Positions 44,203 through 52,472 are shown, counted from the first letter of the stretch. The stretch is DNA of 64,000 bases from Peptoniphilus rachelemmaiella (GCF_943169845.1 NZ_CALPBW010000008.1:1-64000), one strand, 5' to 3'. Notes: a model not told the origin generated them from the sequence alone. Program-made: numbers and translations.

Positions 44203-45021
44203 TTGGAAAAAATAGAAATGCAAGAAAAAATAAAACCTGTTTTGAACGGTGCTGCGGAAACAATGCTTCAGAGTTTTTATGCAAGAGCACAATATTCCAA
44301 GAGCAAAAGACATAAATTTTATGATGCCAAAGCGGTGGAATTGGTTGAAAAAATTGATTACGATTTTACTGCCGCCACAAATGATTCCCTTATGAGTTAT
44401 GGCGTGATTGCAAGAACACTTGTATTTGATGAACTGGTAAAAGAGTTTATTGACGAAAATCCAAATTGTACAGTCGTAAATATTGCTTGTGGACTTGACA
44501 CGAGATTTTATCGAATGGATAACGGAAAAATCACATGGTACAACCTTGATTTGCCTGAAACCATTGAAGTAAGGAATCAGATTTTTGCAGAATCCGGCAG
44601 AGTTTCAAATATCGGTATTTCAGTAACGGATTCGGCGTGGGCAAAAGAAATAAAAGCAGATGGGAACATTCTGTTTATCATTGAGGGCTTGTCAATGTAC
44701 TTGACAAGGGAAGACAATGCCAAAATGCTCAGAATTATTCGAGAGAATTTTGACAATGCTTATGTTCTTATGGAGTGTCTGTCAAAAAGGTGGGTGGCGA
44801 AAGAAAATGTTGAAAAGTCCATACAAAAAACAGGAGCAAAATTTATATTTGGAGCGGATTCCTTTGATGATATTAAGGATATTGCAAGAGGCTTCCGTAG
44901 TGTAAAGGATGATGATATTACGAGAGGGATGTCTGCTATATTTCCAGTGCTTAAGCTTATTAACTGGTTGCCAATTGCTCACAAGCTATCACAGAAAATC
45001 TTGATATTTGAGAAAGTGTGA
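44203..45021 (+). CDS. class I SAM methyltransferase, leucine carboxyl methyltransferase (LCM) family
   Basis: A 272-residue methyltransferase of the LCM/Ppm1-like family. TVVNIACGLDTRFYRMD is the SAM motif, YNLDLPETIEVR holds the acidic ribose ligand, and FIIEGLSMYLTREDN is the family's third motif. Bacterial members O-methylate small-molecule or polyketide carboxyls; the substrate here is unknown. The start is TTG 44203 with AGGAGGTG 8 nt upstream (ATG at 44218 is the alternative). Last gene of the AT-rich island. Confidence 0.85.
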   Translation: MEKIEMQEKIKPVLNGAAETMLQSFYARAQYSKSKRHKFYDAKAVELVEKIDYDFTAATNDSLMSYGVIARTLVFDELVKEFIDENPNCTVVNIACGLDTRFYRMDNGKITWYNLDLPETIEVRNQIFAESGRVSNIGISVTDSAWAKEIKADGNILFIIEGLSMYLTREDNAKMLRIIRENFDNAYVLMECLSKRWVAKENVEKSIQKTGAKFIFGADSFDDIKDIARGFRSVKDDDITRGMSAIFPVLKLINWLPIAHKLSQKILIFEKV

Positions 45022-45057
45022 TGTTGTCGTTTTGGTTGCCATCATGAAGTACACGCT

Positions 45058-45136
45058 GCGATAGGGAAAACAAGTGCTATCTTTTTGCATAAAATTATCC
45101 ATTGAGGAGTTACTCCCCAATGGATATTATAGAGCC
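45058..45136 (-). mobile_element. 79-bp ISL3 left-end relic
   Basis: It is near-identical to 40564-40643: the segment GATAGGGAAAACAAGTGCTA, then the left inverted repeat 45112-45136. All other IS parts are missing. It lies next to the A tract of the DUF554 terminator. Confidence 0.85.
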
Positions 45137-45163
45137 TTAAAAAACAGACCCTTTCGGATCTGT
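45137..45163 (-). terminator. terminator after the DUF554 gene
   Basis: On the minus strand CAGATCC-GAAA-GGGTCTG (45145-45162) is followed by TTTTTT. Only 2 nt separate its T tract from the IS relic. Confidence 0.85.
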
Positions 45164-45193
45164 CCGATGAATCGAGGAAGGTTTGTCGATTTT

Positions 45194-45898
45194 TTACATG
45201 AAAAAGCCCACGAAGCCATGAATGACGATGACGACGACAAAGGCGGGGAGCATATTGGCCACTTTCAGATCTTTGATTTCCAAAATGCCGAAGCCGATGG
45301 CGAGAATCATAATGCCTCCGACGGAGGTTAAATCGGCAAGCAAAACATCGCTGATGAAGGGTTCCAAAAAACCGGACATGAGGACCAGGGCGCCTTCGTA
45401 TAAAAAGACGGGAATGGCCGACAGGGCGACGCCGATGCCCAAGGTGGAGCCGAAGACCAAGGAGGTCATGCCGTCCAACACGCTCTTGATCATGAAGGTT
45501 TCGGTACTTCCGTTCATCCCCGCCTCTATGGCGCCGATAATGGCCATGGAGCCGACGCAAAATAGAATCGACGCTTGAATGGCGGCGGTCATGGGCCCTT
45601 CTCCCGTCACCTCGCCGCCGGATCGCGCCGCCAGGCGGCTATCGATTTTTTCACCGAAGCGATTAAATGCGCCGTCGATATCCATGGCGGCGCCGATGCC
45701 CGTGCCGATGGCAAGGGACATCATGACGATGATGAATTCATGGGCCTTTAGGGCCATTTGAATCCCCATAATCATGACGCTTAAGGGAAGCACCAATAAT
45801 ACCTGCTCCTGAACGCGGGTAGGGATTCGATTGCCTATGAATTTACCCAGTATCGCCATGATGGCAATGGCCAGGGCATTGGTAATGACACCGATCAT
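45194..45898 (-). CDS. DUF554 family membrane protein (YdfK-like)
   Basis: A 234-residue membrane protein with about six to seven helices. IGVITNALAIAIMAILGKF at the start, MALKAHEFIIVMMSLAIGTGIGAAMDID, and FGSTLGIGVALSAIPVFLYEG are family segments. The function is not established; it is presumed a transporter or channel. ATG 45898 sits in an ATGA overlap with the ogg-like gene and has GAGGAAG upstream. Confidence 0.9.
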   Translation of the reverse strand: MIGVITNALAIAIMAILGKFIGNRIPTRVQEQVLLVLPLSVMIMGIQMALKAHEFIIVMMSLAIGTGIGAAMDIDGAFNRFGEKIDSRLAARSGGEVTGEGPMTAAIQASILFCVGSMAIIGAIEAGMNGSTETFMIKSVLDGMTSLVFGSTLGIGVALSAIPVFLYEGALVLMSGFLEPFISDVLLADLTSVGGIMILAIGFGILEIKDLKVANMLPAFVVVIVIHGFVGFFM

Positions 45899-46680
45899 AA
45901 CTTCCTCTTTTCTCTTTCGCTTAGAAATAACAATTGCTGAATGTAGCCGGCATCGTCGCCGAAGCGGCTCGTGGCATAATCCGATGCCGCTTGTCCGTTT
46001 TTGAAATCGCCGAAGCGCGCCATGGCTCTGGCGATCCACACGTCCACGGGAAAGGCGTCTTTTTTTCCGTAGCCAAAGAGCAAAATGCAATCCGCCACCT
46101 TGGGCCCCACCCCTGAAAGCTGCATCAGGTAGGTCTTGGCTTCATTATACGCTAATTCGCGGGGCCGATGTAAGTCGAATTTTCCCGCGGCTACCAAGCG
46201 GGCCGTTTCGATTAAATACTTGTCCCGATAGCCCGCCCCGAGGGCGCGCATCTCATCCGAAGACAGGCCTGCCATCACTTCCGGTGCAGGCAAGCTGTAG
46301 GCGGTGAGGCCTTCCGCCTCCGCCAGTTTCTCGCCGTAGTTTTTCGACAGATCCAAGACGCTTTTTTGAATGCGAAAGAGATTGTTGTTGGATGAGAGGA
46401 TAAAGCCCACAATGGCTTCCCAGGGATCCTGTTTTAGAATCCGAAGGGACAAATAGGGCGCGAGGTCCTTTAAATCGTCGGCACTTTGCACCAATCGGGC
46501 GGCCCTCTCGTAATCGTGGCCTTCGTCGAAAAAGATGCCGCAGGCCTTTTCATCGCCTCGGGTCAGCTCGCCTTCTTTAAGAAAAAATGCGTCACTTCCG
46601 TTGACGGCACAGAGCGTGCCCTCGGCCTCTTCCCAGTGGTGGAACTGGCCGCTTTTTATGGTCATGACCGGATCAAACAC
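45895..46680 (-). CDS. 8-oxoguanine DNA glycosylase (OGG-type, HhH-GPD)
   Basis: A 261-residue glycosylase/AP lyase. The N-terminal SGQFHHWEE resembles the OGG1 GQ-F-W motif, DPWEAIVGFILSSNNN starts the HhH-GPD domain, and LMQLSGVGPKVADCILLFG with Lys of the hairpin and later FPVDVWIARAM (catalytic Asp) are the active site. It removes oxidised purines. The start is GTG with AAAGGAGG 5 nt upstream. It overlaps the DUF554 gene by 4 nt. Confidence 0.92.
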   Translation of the reverse strand: MFDPVMTIKSGQFHHWEEAEGTLCAVNGSDAFFLKEGELTRGDEKACGIFFDEGHDYERAARLVQSADDLKDLAPYLSLRILKQDPWEAIVGFILSSNNNLFRIQKSVLDLSKNYGEKLAEAEGLTAYSLPAPEVMAGLSSDEMRALGAGYRDKYLIETARLVAAGKFDLHRPRELAYNEAKTYLMQLSGVGPKVADCILLFGYGKKDAFPVDVWIARAMARFGDFKNGQAASDYATSRFGDDAGYIQQLLFLSEREKRKL

Positions 46681-46694
46681 AGGCGCCTCCTTTC

Positions 46695-46726
46695 AAAAAA
46701 ATAAGAGCGAGGCATTTGCCCGCTCA
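46695..46726 (-). terminator. terminator after rex
   Basis: On the minus strand GAGCG-GGCAAATGCC-TCGCTC is followed by TTATTTTTTT. Confidence 0.82.
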
Positions 46727-46739
46727 TAAAATCGTCGAC

Positions 46740-47375
46740 CTAACGCTCGCTTTCGGTCAGGTAGTAGCTTAATGTTAAAAGGCTGTCGGTGAGACGAATG
46801 TTTTCCACAACCACGGTGTCCGGCGCTTCCAAATCTTCCGGTGCGAAATTCCAAATGCCGCGGATTCCCGCCTCGATCAGGCGATCGGCAATGGCTTGGG
46901 CGCCTTCTTTCGGTACGGTTAAAATGGCGACTTCCACTTCTTTATGGGCTTCCATAAATTGTTCCAGCTCGTCGACGGAGCGAACTTCGTGATTGCCCAC
47001 GGTGGTGCCGATGACATGCTCGTCTCGGTCGAACATGGCCACGATTTCAAAGCCGCTTTTCAAAAAGCCCTTGTAATTGCTGATAACCGAGCCCAATCGA
47101 CCGGAACCGATAAGGATGGTTTTGTAAATTCTTGGAATTCCCAATATGTTTTCTAATTCCGTCTTTAAAACGGCCACTTTGTATCCGTAGCCTTGTTGAC
47201 CGAAGCCGCCGAAATTATTTAAGTCTTGACGAATTTGCGACGCCGTAAATCCCGTTAAATCACTTAATTCTTGGGAGGAGATGCGATCTTCGCCACGATC
47301 GTCTAATTCGATTAAGTATCTATAATATTTCGGAAGCCTTCTTATGACGGTTTCTGAAACCTTACCTTTACGCAT
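46740..47375 (-). CDS. rex: redox-sensing transcriptional repressor Rex
   Basis: A 211-residue repressor that binds DNA when NADH is low. Residues 1-80 are the winged helix (ETVIRRLPKYYRYLIEL, SSQELSDLTGFTASQIRQDL); the rest is a Rossmann NAD(H) domain with LIGSGRLGSVISNY and a C-terminal swapped helix. ATG 47375 is used; TTG 47381 has a better spaced AAAGGTG. In Bacillus rex is next to the ABC-F gene ydiF, as here. It likely controls fermentation genes such as pta or gldA, not shown by sites. Confidence 0.96.
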   Translation of the reverse strand: MRKGKVSETVIRRLPKYYRYLIELDDRGEDRISSQELSDLTGFTASQIRQDLNNFGGFGQQGYGYKVAVLKTELENILGIPRIYKTILIGSGRLGSVISNYKGFLKSGFEIVAMFDRDEHVIGTTVGNHEVRSVDELEQFMEAHKEVEVAILTVPKEGAQAIADRLIEAGIRGIWNFAPEDLEAPDTVVVENIRLTDSLLTLSYYLTESER

Positions 47376-47550
47376 AGCCAATAGTATCACCTTTCGCTCT
47401 TTCTATTTTTAAGAATGTTACGAATTTATCTAATTCTATGAACTAGTATACAAAAAAAACCATCGCTTGAAAAGCCTTATTCCACGATTTTCCCGACTTT
47501 TTCTCCCCGTCCTTTTCTGCTATGATGTTTTTATGAAGGAGGAGAGGCAC

Positions 47551-49455
47551 TTGGCAATCGTATCGGCACAAGGTTTGGAGAAGACTTTTTACATCGACCC
47601 TATTTTAAAGGACGTGGGGTTTTTAATCGAAGCAGGCGAAAAAATCGGCCTCATCGGAAACAACGGCAGCGGAAAAACCACCCTCATGGCCATGTTGGCT
47701 GGAGAACTCACGCCGGACGGGGGAAGTATTTCCACCACCAAGGATTTGGAGGTGGGCTATTTGGCCCAACACGTGGCCGTGACCGAAGGGGCCAGCATAT
47801 ACGACGAGTGCATGGCCTCCTTTCAAGCGGTAATCGAACTTGAAGAAAAGCTCCGCGCCATGGAGGTGGAAATGGCCCATCTGGAAGGCGAGGCCCTGGA
47901 AGAGCACATCGCCCGCTACCAGGTGTTGGTTGATCGCTACGAAAAAAGCGGCGGCTACAGCCGGGAGAGTGCCGTCACCGGCGCCCTGCGCGGCCTGGGT
48001 TTTTCCGAAGAGGAAATGCATATGCCGGCGGAAAATCTTTCCGGGGGCCAAAAATCTCGCCTGGCTCTCGCCAAACTCCTTCTCCACGAGCCGGATCTCC
48101 TTCTTTTAGACGAGCCCACCAACCACCTGGACATGGATTCCATCGCCTGGTTGGAAAAGTTTTTAAAGGCCTTTAAAGGCGCCGTGGTGGTCATCAGCCA
48201 CGACCGCTACTTTTTAGACGCCATTGTGGATCGCATTCTCTTTTTAAAAGACGCTGCCCTGAAAAGCTATCAGGGAGACTACACCAATTTCGTCCGCCGC
48301 AGACAGGAAGAGGAAGATCAAATGCGCCACGCCTACGTCATGCAGCAAAAGGAAATTAAGCGCCAAGAAGAAATGATCAAGCGCTACGCCTCCTGGAACC
48401 GGGAAAAAAGTGTTCGGGCCGCAAGAAGCAAGCAAAAGCAATTGGACAAAATGGAGCGTCTGGACGATGTGAAGGGCGAAAAAAATCTTCTCCTCTCCTT
48501 CGCCCCGGCCACGGAAAGCGGCCGCGACGTGCTCCATATCGAGCATCTCTCGAAGTCCTTTCCCACAAAGCCCTTGTTCGACGACGTCACCTTTCCCATT
48601 TACAAAGGGGAACGGGTAGGGCTTATCGGCCCCAACGGCATCGGAAAGAGTACCCTCTTTAAAATCATCATGAATGAACTTGCCCCCACATCCGGCGAGG
48701 TGCAAATGGGAAAGGGCGTGACCATCGCCTATTTCGATCAGGAAATGAAGACCCTGGACGAAAACAAAACCGTGGCGGAAGAGCTCTGGGACCGCTACCC
48801 GAAGCTGGACCGCTTTCAAATTCACGCCTACCTGGCCCGCTTCCTCTTTACCGGCGACGATTTGGACAAGCGCATCGGCGATCTTTCCGGCGGGGAAAAG
48901 GGGCGTTTGTCTCTTTTAATCATTATGCTCTCAGGCGCCAATTTCCTTCTCCTCGACGAGCCCACCAATCACCTGGACATTGAAAGCAAGGAATCCTTGG
49001 AGGCGGCGCTGAAGGACTACACGGGCACCATCCTTACCATTAGCCACGACCGCTACTTCCTGGACCGGGTGGCTACGAAAATCGTCTGCCTCTCCGAGGA
49101 GGGCACCTTTATGGTGGACGGCGACTACACCTATTTCCTGAAGAAGTGGGAAGATGCCCACAAAGTGGAGGAAGAGGAAGAGGAGATTACCAAGACCCAA
49201 ATCGTAAAGGAAAAGAAGCGGTCGCGGGAGGAACAAAAAGAAGCCCGCCGGCGAAAAAAAGCCCTGCGAGACACGGAGGCCGAGATCCACGCCCTGGAGG
49301 CGGAAATCGAAGCCATGGACGCCACCTTAGCGGATCCCGCCACCTACGACGACCACCGGGAAGCACTGGCGCTTTCCCAAAAGCGGGACAGCGCCCAAGA
49401 GGAATTAGACGCCCTTTACGACGAATGGTTTGCCCTCTCGGCGGAAGAGGAATAA
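47551..49455 (+). CDS. ABC-F family ATPase (YdiF/Uup type)
   Basis: A 634-residue soluble protein with two ABC domains and no membrane part. Walker A motifs are GLIGNNGSGKTTL and GLIGPNGIGKSTL; signatures LSGGQKSRLALAKLL and LSGGEKGRLSLLII; Walker B LLLDEPTNHLD twice. The linker between them and a C-terminal coiled coil (residues about 540-634, very Glu/Lys-rich) fit the Uup/YdiF branch that acts on ribosomes. TTG 47551 is chosen since GGAGGAGAGG ends 3 nt before it; an ATG six codons upstream overlaps that site. Confidence 0.93.
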   Translation: MAIVSAQGLEKTFYIDPILKDVGFLIEAGEKIGLIGNNGSGKTTLMAMLAGELTPDGGSISTTKDLEVGYLAQHVAVTEGASIYDECMASFQAVIELEEKLRAMEVEMAHLEGEALEEHIARYQVLVDRYEKSGGYSRESAVTGALRGLGFSEEEMHMPAENLSGGQKSRLALAKLLLHEPDLLLLDEPTNHLDMDSIAWLEKFLKAFKGAVVVISHDRYFLDAIVDRILFLKDAALKSYQGDYTNFVRRRQEEEDQMRHAYVMQQKEIKRQEEMIKRYASWNREKSVRAARSKQKQLDKMERLDDVKGEKNLLLSFAPATESGRDVLHIEHLSKSFPTKPLFDDVTFPIYKGERVGLIGPNGIGKSTLFKIIMNELAPTSGEVQMGKGVTIAYFDQEMKTLDENKTVAEELWDRYPKLDRFQIHAYLARFLFTGDDLDKRIGDLSGGEKGRLSLLIIMLSGANFLLLDEPTNHLDIESKESLEAALKDYTGTILTISHDRYFLDRVATKIVCLSEEGTFMVDGDYTYFLKKWEDAHKVEEEEEEITKTQIVKEKKRSREEQKEARRRKKALRDTEAEIHALEAEIEAMDATLADPATYDDHREALALSQKRDSAQEELDALYDEWFALSAEEE

Positions 49456-49482
49456 AACGGCACAGATGTGTCGTTTTTTTAT
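49454..49482 (+). terminator. terminator of the ABC-F gene
   Basis: AAACGGCAC-AGAT-GTGTCGTTT followed by TTTTATTT, right at the stop codon. Confidence 0.88.
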
Positions 49483-49635
49483 TTAAATCGAAAAAACAGA
49501 CCCTGAGCAGGAGAAAAGAGAAAAAATTTATTTTAATGGTATTCACTTTCCCTTTCTTCCCTTTTTCTTCCCGTTCTCATTTTCAACATCCCGCTATTTT
49601 CACGCTTCGCCTTTTTAATCCACATTTCCTTCACA

Positions 49636-49808
49636 GTATACACAGATCTATCCACACGCCACCGCCCTTATTCACGGGATTTTGAAAAGTTATCCACCTT
49701 ATCCACAGGCTTATGCACGTTTTCCCGAAATCACCTTCCGGAATGGACATAATCTCTAAGATCTGTCTATTTTGTGGGATTTGTCACCATTCTGCCTCTT
49801 TATGCACT
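49636..49808 (+). other. cluster of seven DnaA-box-like 9-mers
   Basis: Same-strand 9-mers compared with TTATNCACA: GTATACACA (49636), CTATCCACA (49648), TTATTCACG (49668), TTATCCACC (49690), TTATCCACA (49699, perfect), TTATGCACG (49711) and TTATGCACT (49800). All but the perfect one have a single mismatch. Three are packed within 30 nt. The density suggests real DnaA binding, either as an origin-like or titration/regulatory cluster. No dnaA, dnaN or gyr gene is in the window. Confidence 0.7.
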
Positions 49809-49857
49809 ATTTTTCGCTTTCCTTACTTATTCTCATTCCCGACTTTACATGGGCAAA

Positions 49858-49885
49858 ACAAAACCGCAGCCTGTTTCGCTGCGGT
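49858..49885 (-). terminator. terminator after tsaD
   Basis: On the minus strand ACCGCAGC-GAAACAG-GCTGCGGT is followed by TTTGTTTTG. Confidence 0.88.
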
Positions 49886-49892
49886 CATTTTT

Positions 49893-50888
49893 TTATTCCA
49901 GACCCAAATTGGGATCGGCAAACACCGAGCCCGCCTCGCCTTTTAAGTGGCTGTAGTAGCCCACCGAGGCGATCATGGCGGCGTTGTCGGTGCAGAGGAC
50001 AGGATCCGGGTAGTAAATGGCCACGCCCTCTTTCTCGCCCCGGCTTTCCATGGCACCGCGAAGGCCGGAATTGGCGCTGACCCCGCCGGCGAGGACGATG
50101 GTCTTCTCCCCGAGCTTTCTTGCCAGACGGAAGGATTTTTCCACGAGGACGTCGATGACGGCGGCCTGGAAGGAGGCAGCCATGTCCGCCACGCGGATTT
50201 CTTCGCCCTTTTGCTTCGCCTGATTTAATTCGTTTAACACGGCGGTCTTAAGGCCCGAGAAGCTGAAGTCGTAGCTGCCCGCCTCAAGCATGACCCTTGG
50301 AAGGTCGTAGGTCTCCTCGCCTTCTTTGGCCAGCTTGTCGATAATTGGCCCGCCGGGGTAGCCGATGCCCATGGCCCGGGCCACTTTGTCGAAGGCCTCG
50401 CCTGCGGCGTCGTCCCGCGTCTTGCCGTAGAGGGTAAAGTCCACGTAGTCGGTGACGTGAATCAAATAGCTGTGGCCCCCGGAGACGATGAGCCCGACAA
50501 AGGGCGGCTCCAGATCCTTGTGGGTCAGGTAATTGGCGCAGATGTGGCCGCGAATGTGGTTCACCCCCACAAAGGGCTTGTGGTTCGCCAGGGCCAGCCC
50601 CCGCGCCGCCGTGAGCCCGACGAGGAGAGCGCCGATGAGCCCGGGGCCGCGAGTGGCGCAGATCAGGTCCACATCCTCCATGGTAATTCCCGCCTCTTCC
50701 AAGGCCAGATCCAGCATGGGCAAAATGGCGGAGACGTGTTTTCTGGATGCGATCTCCGGCACCACGCCGCCGAAAAGCCTGTGAATTTCAATTTGTGATG
50801 AAATCATATTGGACAAAATCTCTCGTCCGTCTCGCACGACGGCCACGGAGGTTTCGTCGCAGGAAGATTCCACGCCCAGTGTCAACAT
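49893..50888 (-). CDS. tsaD: tRNA N6-threonylcarbamoyladenosine transferase TsaD
   Basis: A 331-residue ASKHA-fold enzyme that moves the threonylcarbamoyl group to A37 of tRNA. GVESSCDETSVAVV at the start, the metal motif VNHIRGHICANYL (two His), and LIVSGGHSYLI are complete. The last residues LGLE are normal. The ATG is 1 nt from the rimI stop with AGAGGTGG upstream. Final gene of tsaE-tsaB-rimI-tsaD. Confidence 0.97.
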   Translation of the reverse strand: MLTLGVESSCDETSVAVVRDGREILSNMISSQIEIHRLFGGVVPEIASRKHVSAILPMLDLALEEAGITMEDVDLICATRGPGLIGALLVGLTAARGLALANHKPFVGVNHIRGHICANYLTHKDLEPPFVGLIVSGGHSYLIHVTDYVDFTLYGKTRDDAAGEAFDKVARAMGIGYPGGPIIDKLAKEGEETYDLPRVMLEAGSYDFSFSGLKTAVLNELNQAKQKGEEIRVADMAASFQAAVIDVLVEKSFRLARKLGEKTIVLAGGVSANSGLRGAMESRGEKEGVAIYYPDPVLCTDNAAMIASVGYYSHLKGEAGSVFADPNLGLE

Positions 50889-50889
50889 A

Positions 50890-51333
50890 TTACCACCTCT
50901 TCCAATAAATCAGCCCGTCGCGCTTCACGTGGGCGTAGTAATTCTTTCGTACCCCTTCCAATTGAAAGCCCAAGGATTCATAGAGCTTAATGGCGGGAAC
51001 ATTGTCGTCTCTCACTTCCAGAGTGGCGGAGGTCATGTCCTTTTCGTAGACGGCGAAAAGGTAATGATTCATCATGTAGCGGCCGTAGCCGTTTCCGCGA
51101 AATTCACCGCCGATGGCCACATTGCCGATGTGGGCCTGATCCCCTAAAAGCCATGCCCCCACATAGCCGATGATGACGTCGTGGTAGAGGAGCACTTCGT
51201 AATAGGTGAGGGGATTGTTAAGCTCCCGCTTCCAACTGTCTCGGGACCAGGGCACGGTAAAGCTTTCCTCCTCAATGGCCATGATGTCGTCTAAATCCTC
51301 AACTGTCGCTTCTCGCGTCGAGAGATTCTCCAT
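50890..51333 (-). CDS. rimI: ribosomal-protein-alanine N-acetyltransferase RimI
   Basis: A 147-residue GNAT acetyltransferase that acetylates the N-terminus of ribosomal protein S18 in known cases. The acetyl-CoA motif is GEFRGNGYGRYMM (Q/RxxGxG/A type), and EVRDDNVPAIKLYESLGF is motif B. The ATG 51333 follows AGGAGG and overlaps tsaB by 35 nt; a longer frame upstream has no site. Confidence 0.93.
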   Translation of the reverse strand: MENLSTREATVEDLDDIMAIEEESFTVPWSRDSWKRELNNPLTYYEVLLYHDVIIGYVGAWLLGDQAHIGNVAIGGEFRGNGYGRYMMNHYLFAVYEKDMTSATLEVRDDNVPAIKLYESLGFQLEGVRKNYYAHVKRDGLIYWKRW

Positions 51334-52009
51334 GTTTCCTCCTGTATTCTCGCATGGCCTGTGTGGGCCGTAGGTAATTGGGCTCCAGGGCATAGGGATT
51401 GGAGGGCCCTTCTGCTTCAAACTGCTGAGCGCCTTCAAAGGCAATGGCCGCCGCCGACACCCGGGACAGGTGATCGGGATAGAGGATAAAATCCTCCCGC
51501 GCAGAAAATGCCTCCCGATACTTCTTTAAGCCGTCGCCGATTAAAATGGCGCCTTCAGGCGCTTCTTCCAGAATAGATGATACCGGATAGGCATCGTCTT
51601 TTTTCAGGCGCACCAGTTCCTCGCCTTTTTTTTCGAAGACGCCGGCATAGACCCGCTCCCTCCGCGCATCGAAGAGGGGGATCACCACGCCCTCGGTGGC
51701 CACTTCCCGGGCCAGGGCCTTTAAGGTGGAGACGCCGACGACGGGAACATTTAAGGTGTGACCGAAGACCTTTGCCAAAACCACGGAGATCCTGAGTCCG
51801 GTGAAGGAGCCGGGGCCTACGCCGGTGGCGATGAGATCCACATCTTCCATGGCCCAATCCGCCGAATCGAGCATATGTTGAATCATGGCAATGAGCCCTT
51901 CAGAATGGCTCGCTTTGCTATTGACCGACGCTTCCGCCACGACCTTTTCATCTTCCACCAGGGCGCAGGTGGTTTCCATGGTGGCCGTATCAAAGGCGAG
52001 AATTTTCAT
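51299..52009 (-). CDS. tsaB: t6A complex protein TsaB
   Basis: A 236-residue ASKHA-fold scaffold of the TsaBDE complex. ILAFDTATMETTCALVED at the start and GVGPGSFTGLRISVVLAK are the family motifs. It lacks the metal site of TsaD. It overlaps tsaE by 20 nt and rimI by 35 nt. The ATG has GAGGAGGTG upstream. Confidence 0.95.
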   Translation of the reverse strand: MKILAFDTATMETTCALVEDEKVVAEASVNSKASHSEGLIAMIQHMLDSADWAMEDVDLIATGVGPGSFTGLRISVVLAKVFGHTLNVPVVGVSTLKALAREVATEGVVIPLFDARRERVYAGVFEKKGEELVRLKKDDAYPVSSILEEAPEGAILIGDGLKKYREAFSAREDFILYPDHLSRVSAAAIAFEGAQQFEAEGPSNPYALEPNYLRPTQAMREYRRKHGESLDARSDS

Positions 52010-52454
52010 AAGCCAGCACCTCCTCTTCCAGTTCCTTTCCCCGCGGGCCGAAGCCTGTGGCTATCACATCCCGCGTGACTTCGTCGATGCGCCTAAATTC
52101 CAGGCGTAACACATCCTCGGGAAGGCTGTCTGCAATGATATCTGCCCATTCCACGGCACAGACGGCGCCGGAATCCAGCATGTCTTCGCCGCCCATGTCG
52201 AAAAATTCATCTTCATCTTTCAGTCGATAAACGTCGAAATGGTAAAGGGGCAGTTCCCCTTCGTATATATTTAAAATGGCGAAGGTGGCGCTGGTCACCT
52301 CCGAGGAAAGGCCCATGCCCTTGGCCAGCGCCTTGACAAAAGTGGTCTTTCCCGTGCCCAAATCCCCGACGAGGGCCAAAACGTCGTAGGCTTTTAATTT
52401 TTTTCCTAAATACAAACCGAAGGCTTCGGTTTGTGCGGTGGTTTTCAGTCTCAT
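51990..52454 (-). CDS. tsaE: t6A complex ATPase TsaE
   Basis: A 154-residue P-loop ATPase that drives turnover of the t6A complex. Walker A is ALVGDLGTGKTTFVK (28-41) and LPLYHFDVYRL holds the conserved Asp. First gene of the operon; the ATG has AGGAGG and a -10 box lies about 20 nt upstream. Confidence 0.96.
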   Translation of the reverse strand: MRLKTTAQTEAFGLYLGKKLKAYDVLALVGDLGTGKTTFVKALAKGMGLSSEVTSATFAILNIYEGELPLYHFDVYRLKDEDEFFDMGGEDMLDSGAVCAVEWADIIADSLPEDVLRLEFRRIDEVTRDVIATGFGPRGKELEEEVLAYENSRL

Positions 52455-52472
52455 AGCTTCCTCCTGCTTCTT

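Larger units (their letters stand above)
40564..45136. mobile_element. AT-rich cargo island between two ISL3 left ends
   Basis: The left end of an ISL3 element (40564-40643) and a 79-bp relic (45058-45136) are near-identical and in the same orientation, with low-GC genes between them. All cargo genes are on the plus strand, are clearly AT-rich in every codon position compared with the GC-rich genes on both sides, and have AGGAGG-type sites. The island lies between the terminators of the convergent genes nrdG and DUF554. Transfer by an IS-linked unit is the likely origin. Confidence 0.75.
49456..49892. other. 437-nt intergenic gap with no gene
   Basis: After the ABC-F terminator there is an AT-rich stretch (about 49515-49545), then the DnaA-box-like cluster (49636-49808), then the tsaD terminator. 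Short open frames over this gap have no ribosome site and no family likeness. Confidence 0.8.

Noticed and set aside
40070-45144. 8-bp target-site duplication flanking the island (AAAAAATT versus TTAAAAAA)
   Set aside because: The two flanks are both A/T-rich but not the same sequence in the same direction.
49456-49892. Chromosomal oriC proper at the DnaA-box cluster
   Set aside because: No dnaA, dnaN, rpmH or gyr genes are nearby and the coding strand does not switch here, so I report the cluster but not as a defined origin.
49713-50080. Plus-strand open frames in the gap before tsaD
   Set aside because: They cover the DnaA-like boxes and the tsaD terminator, have no ribosome site and no recognisable domains.
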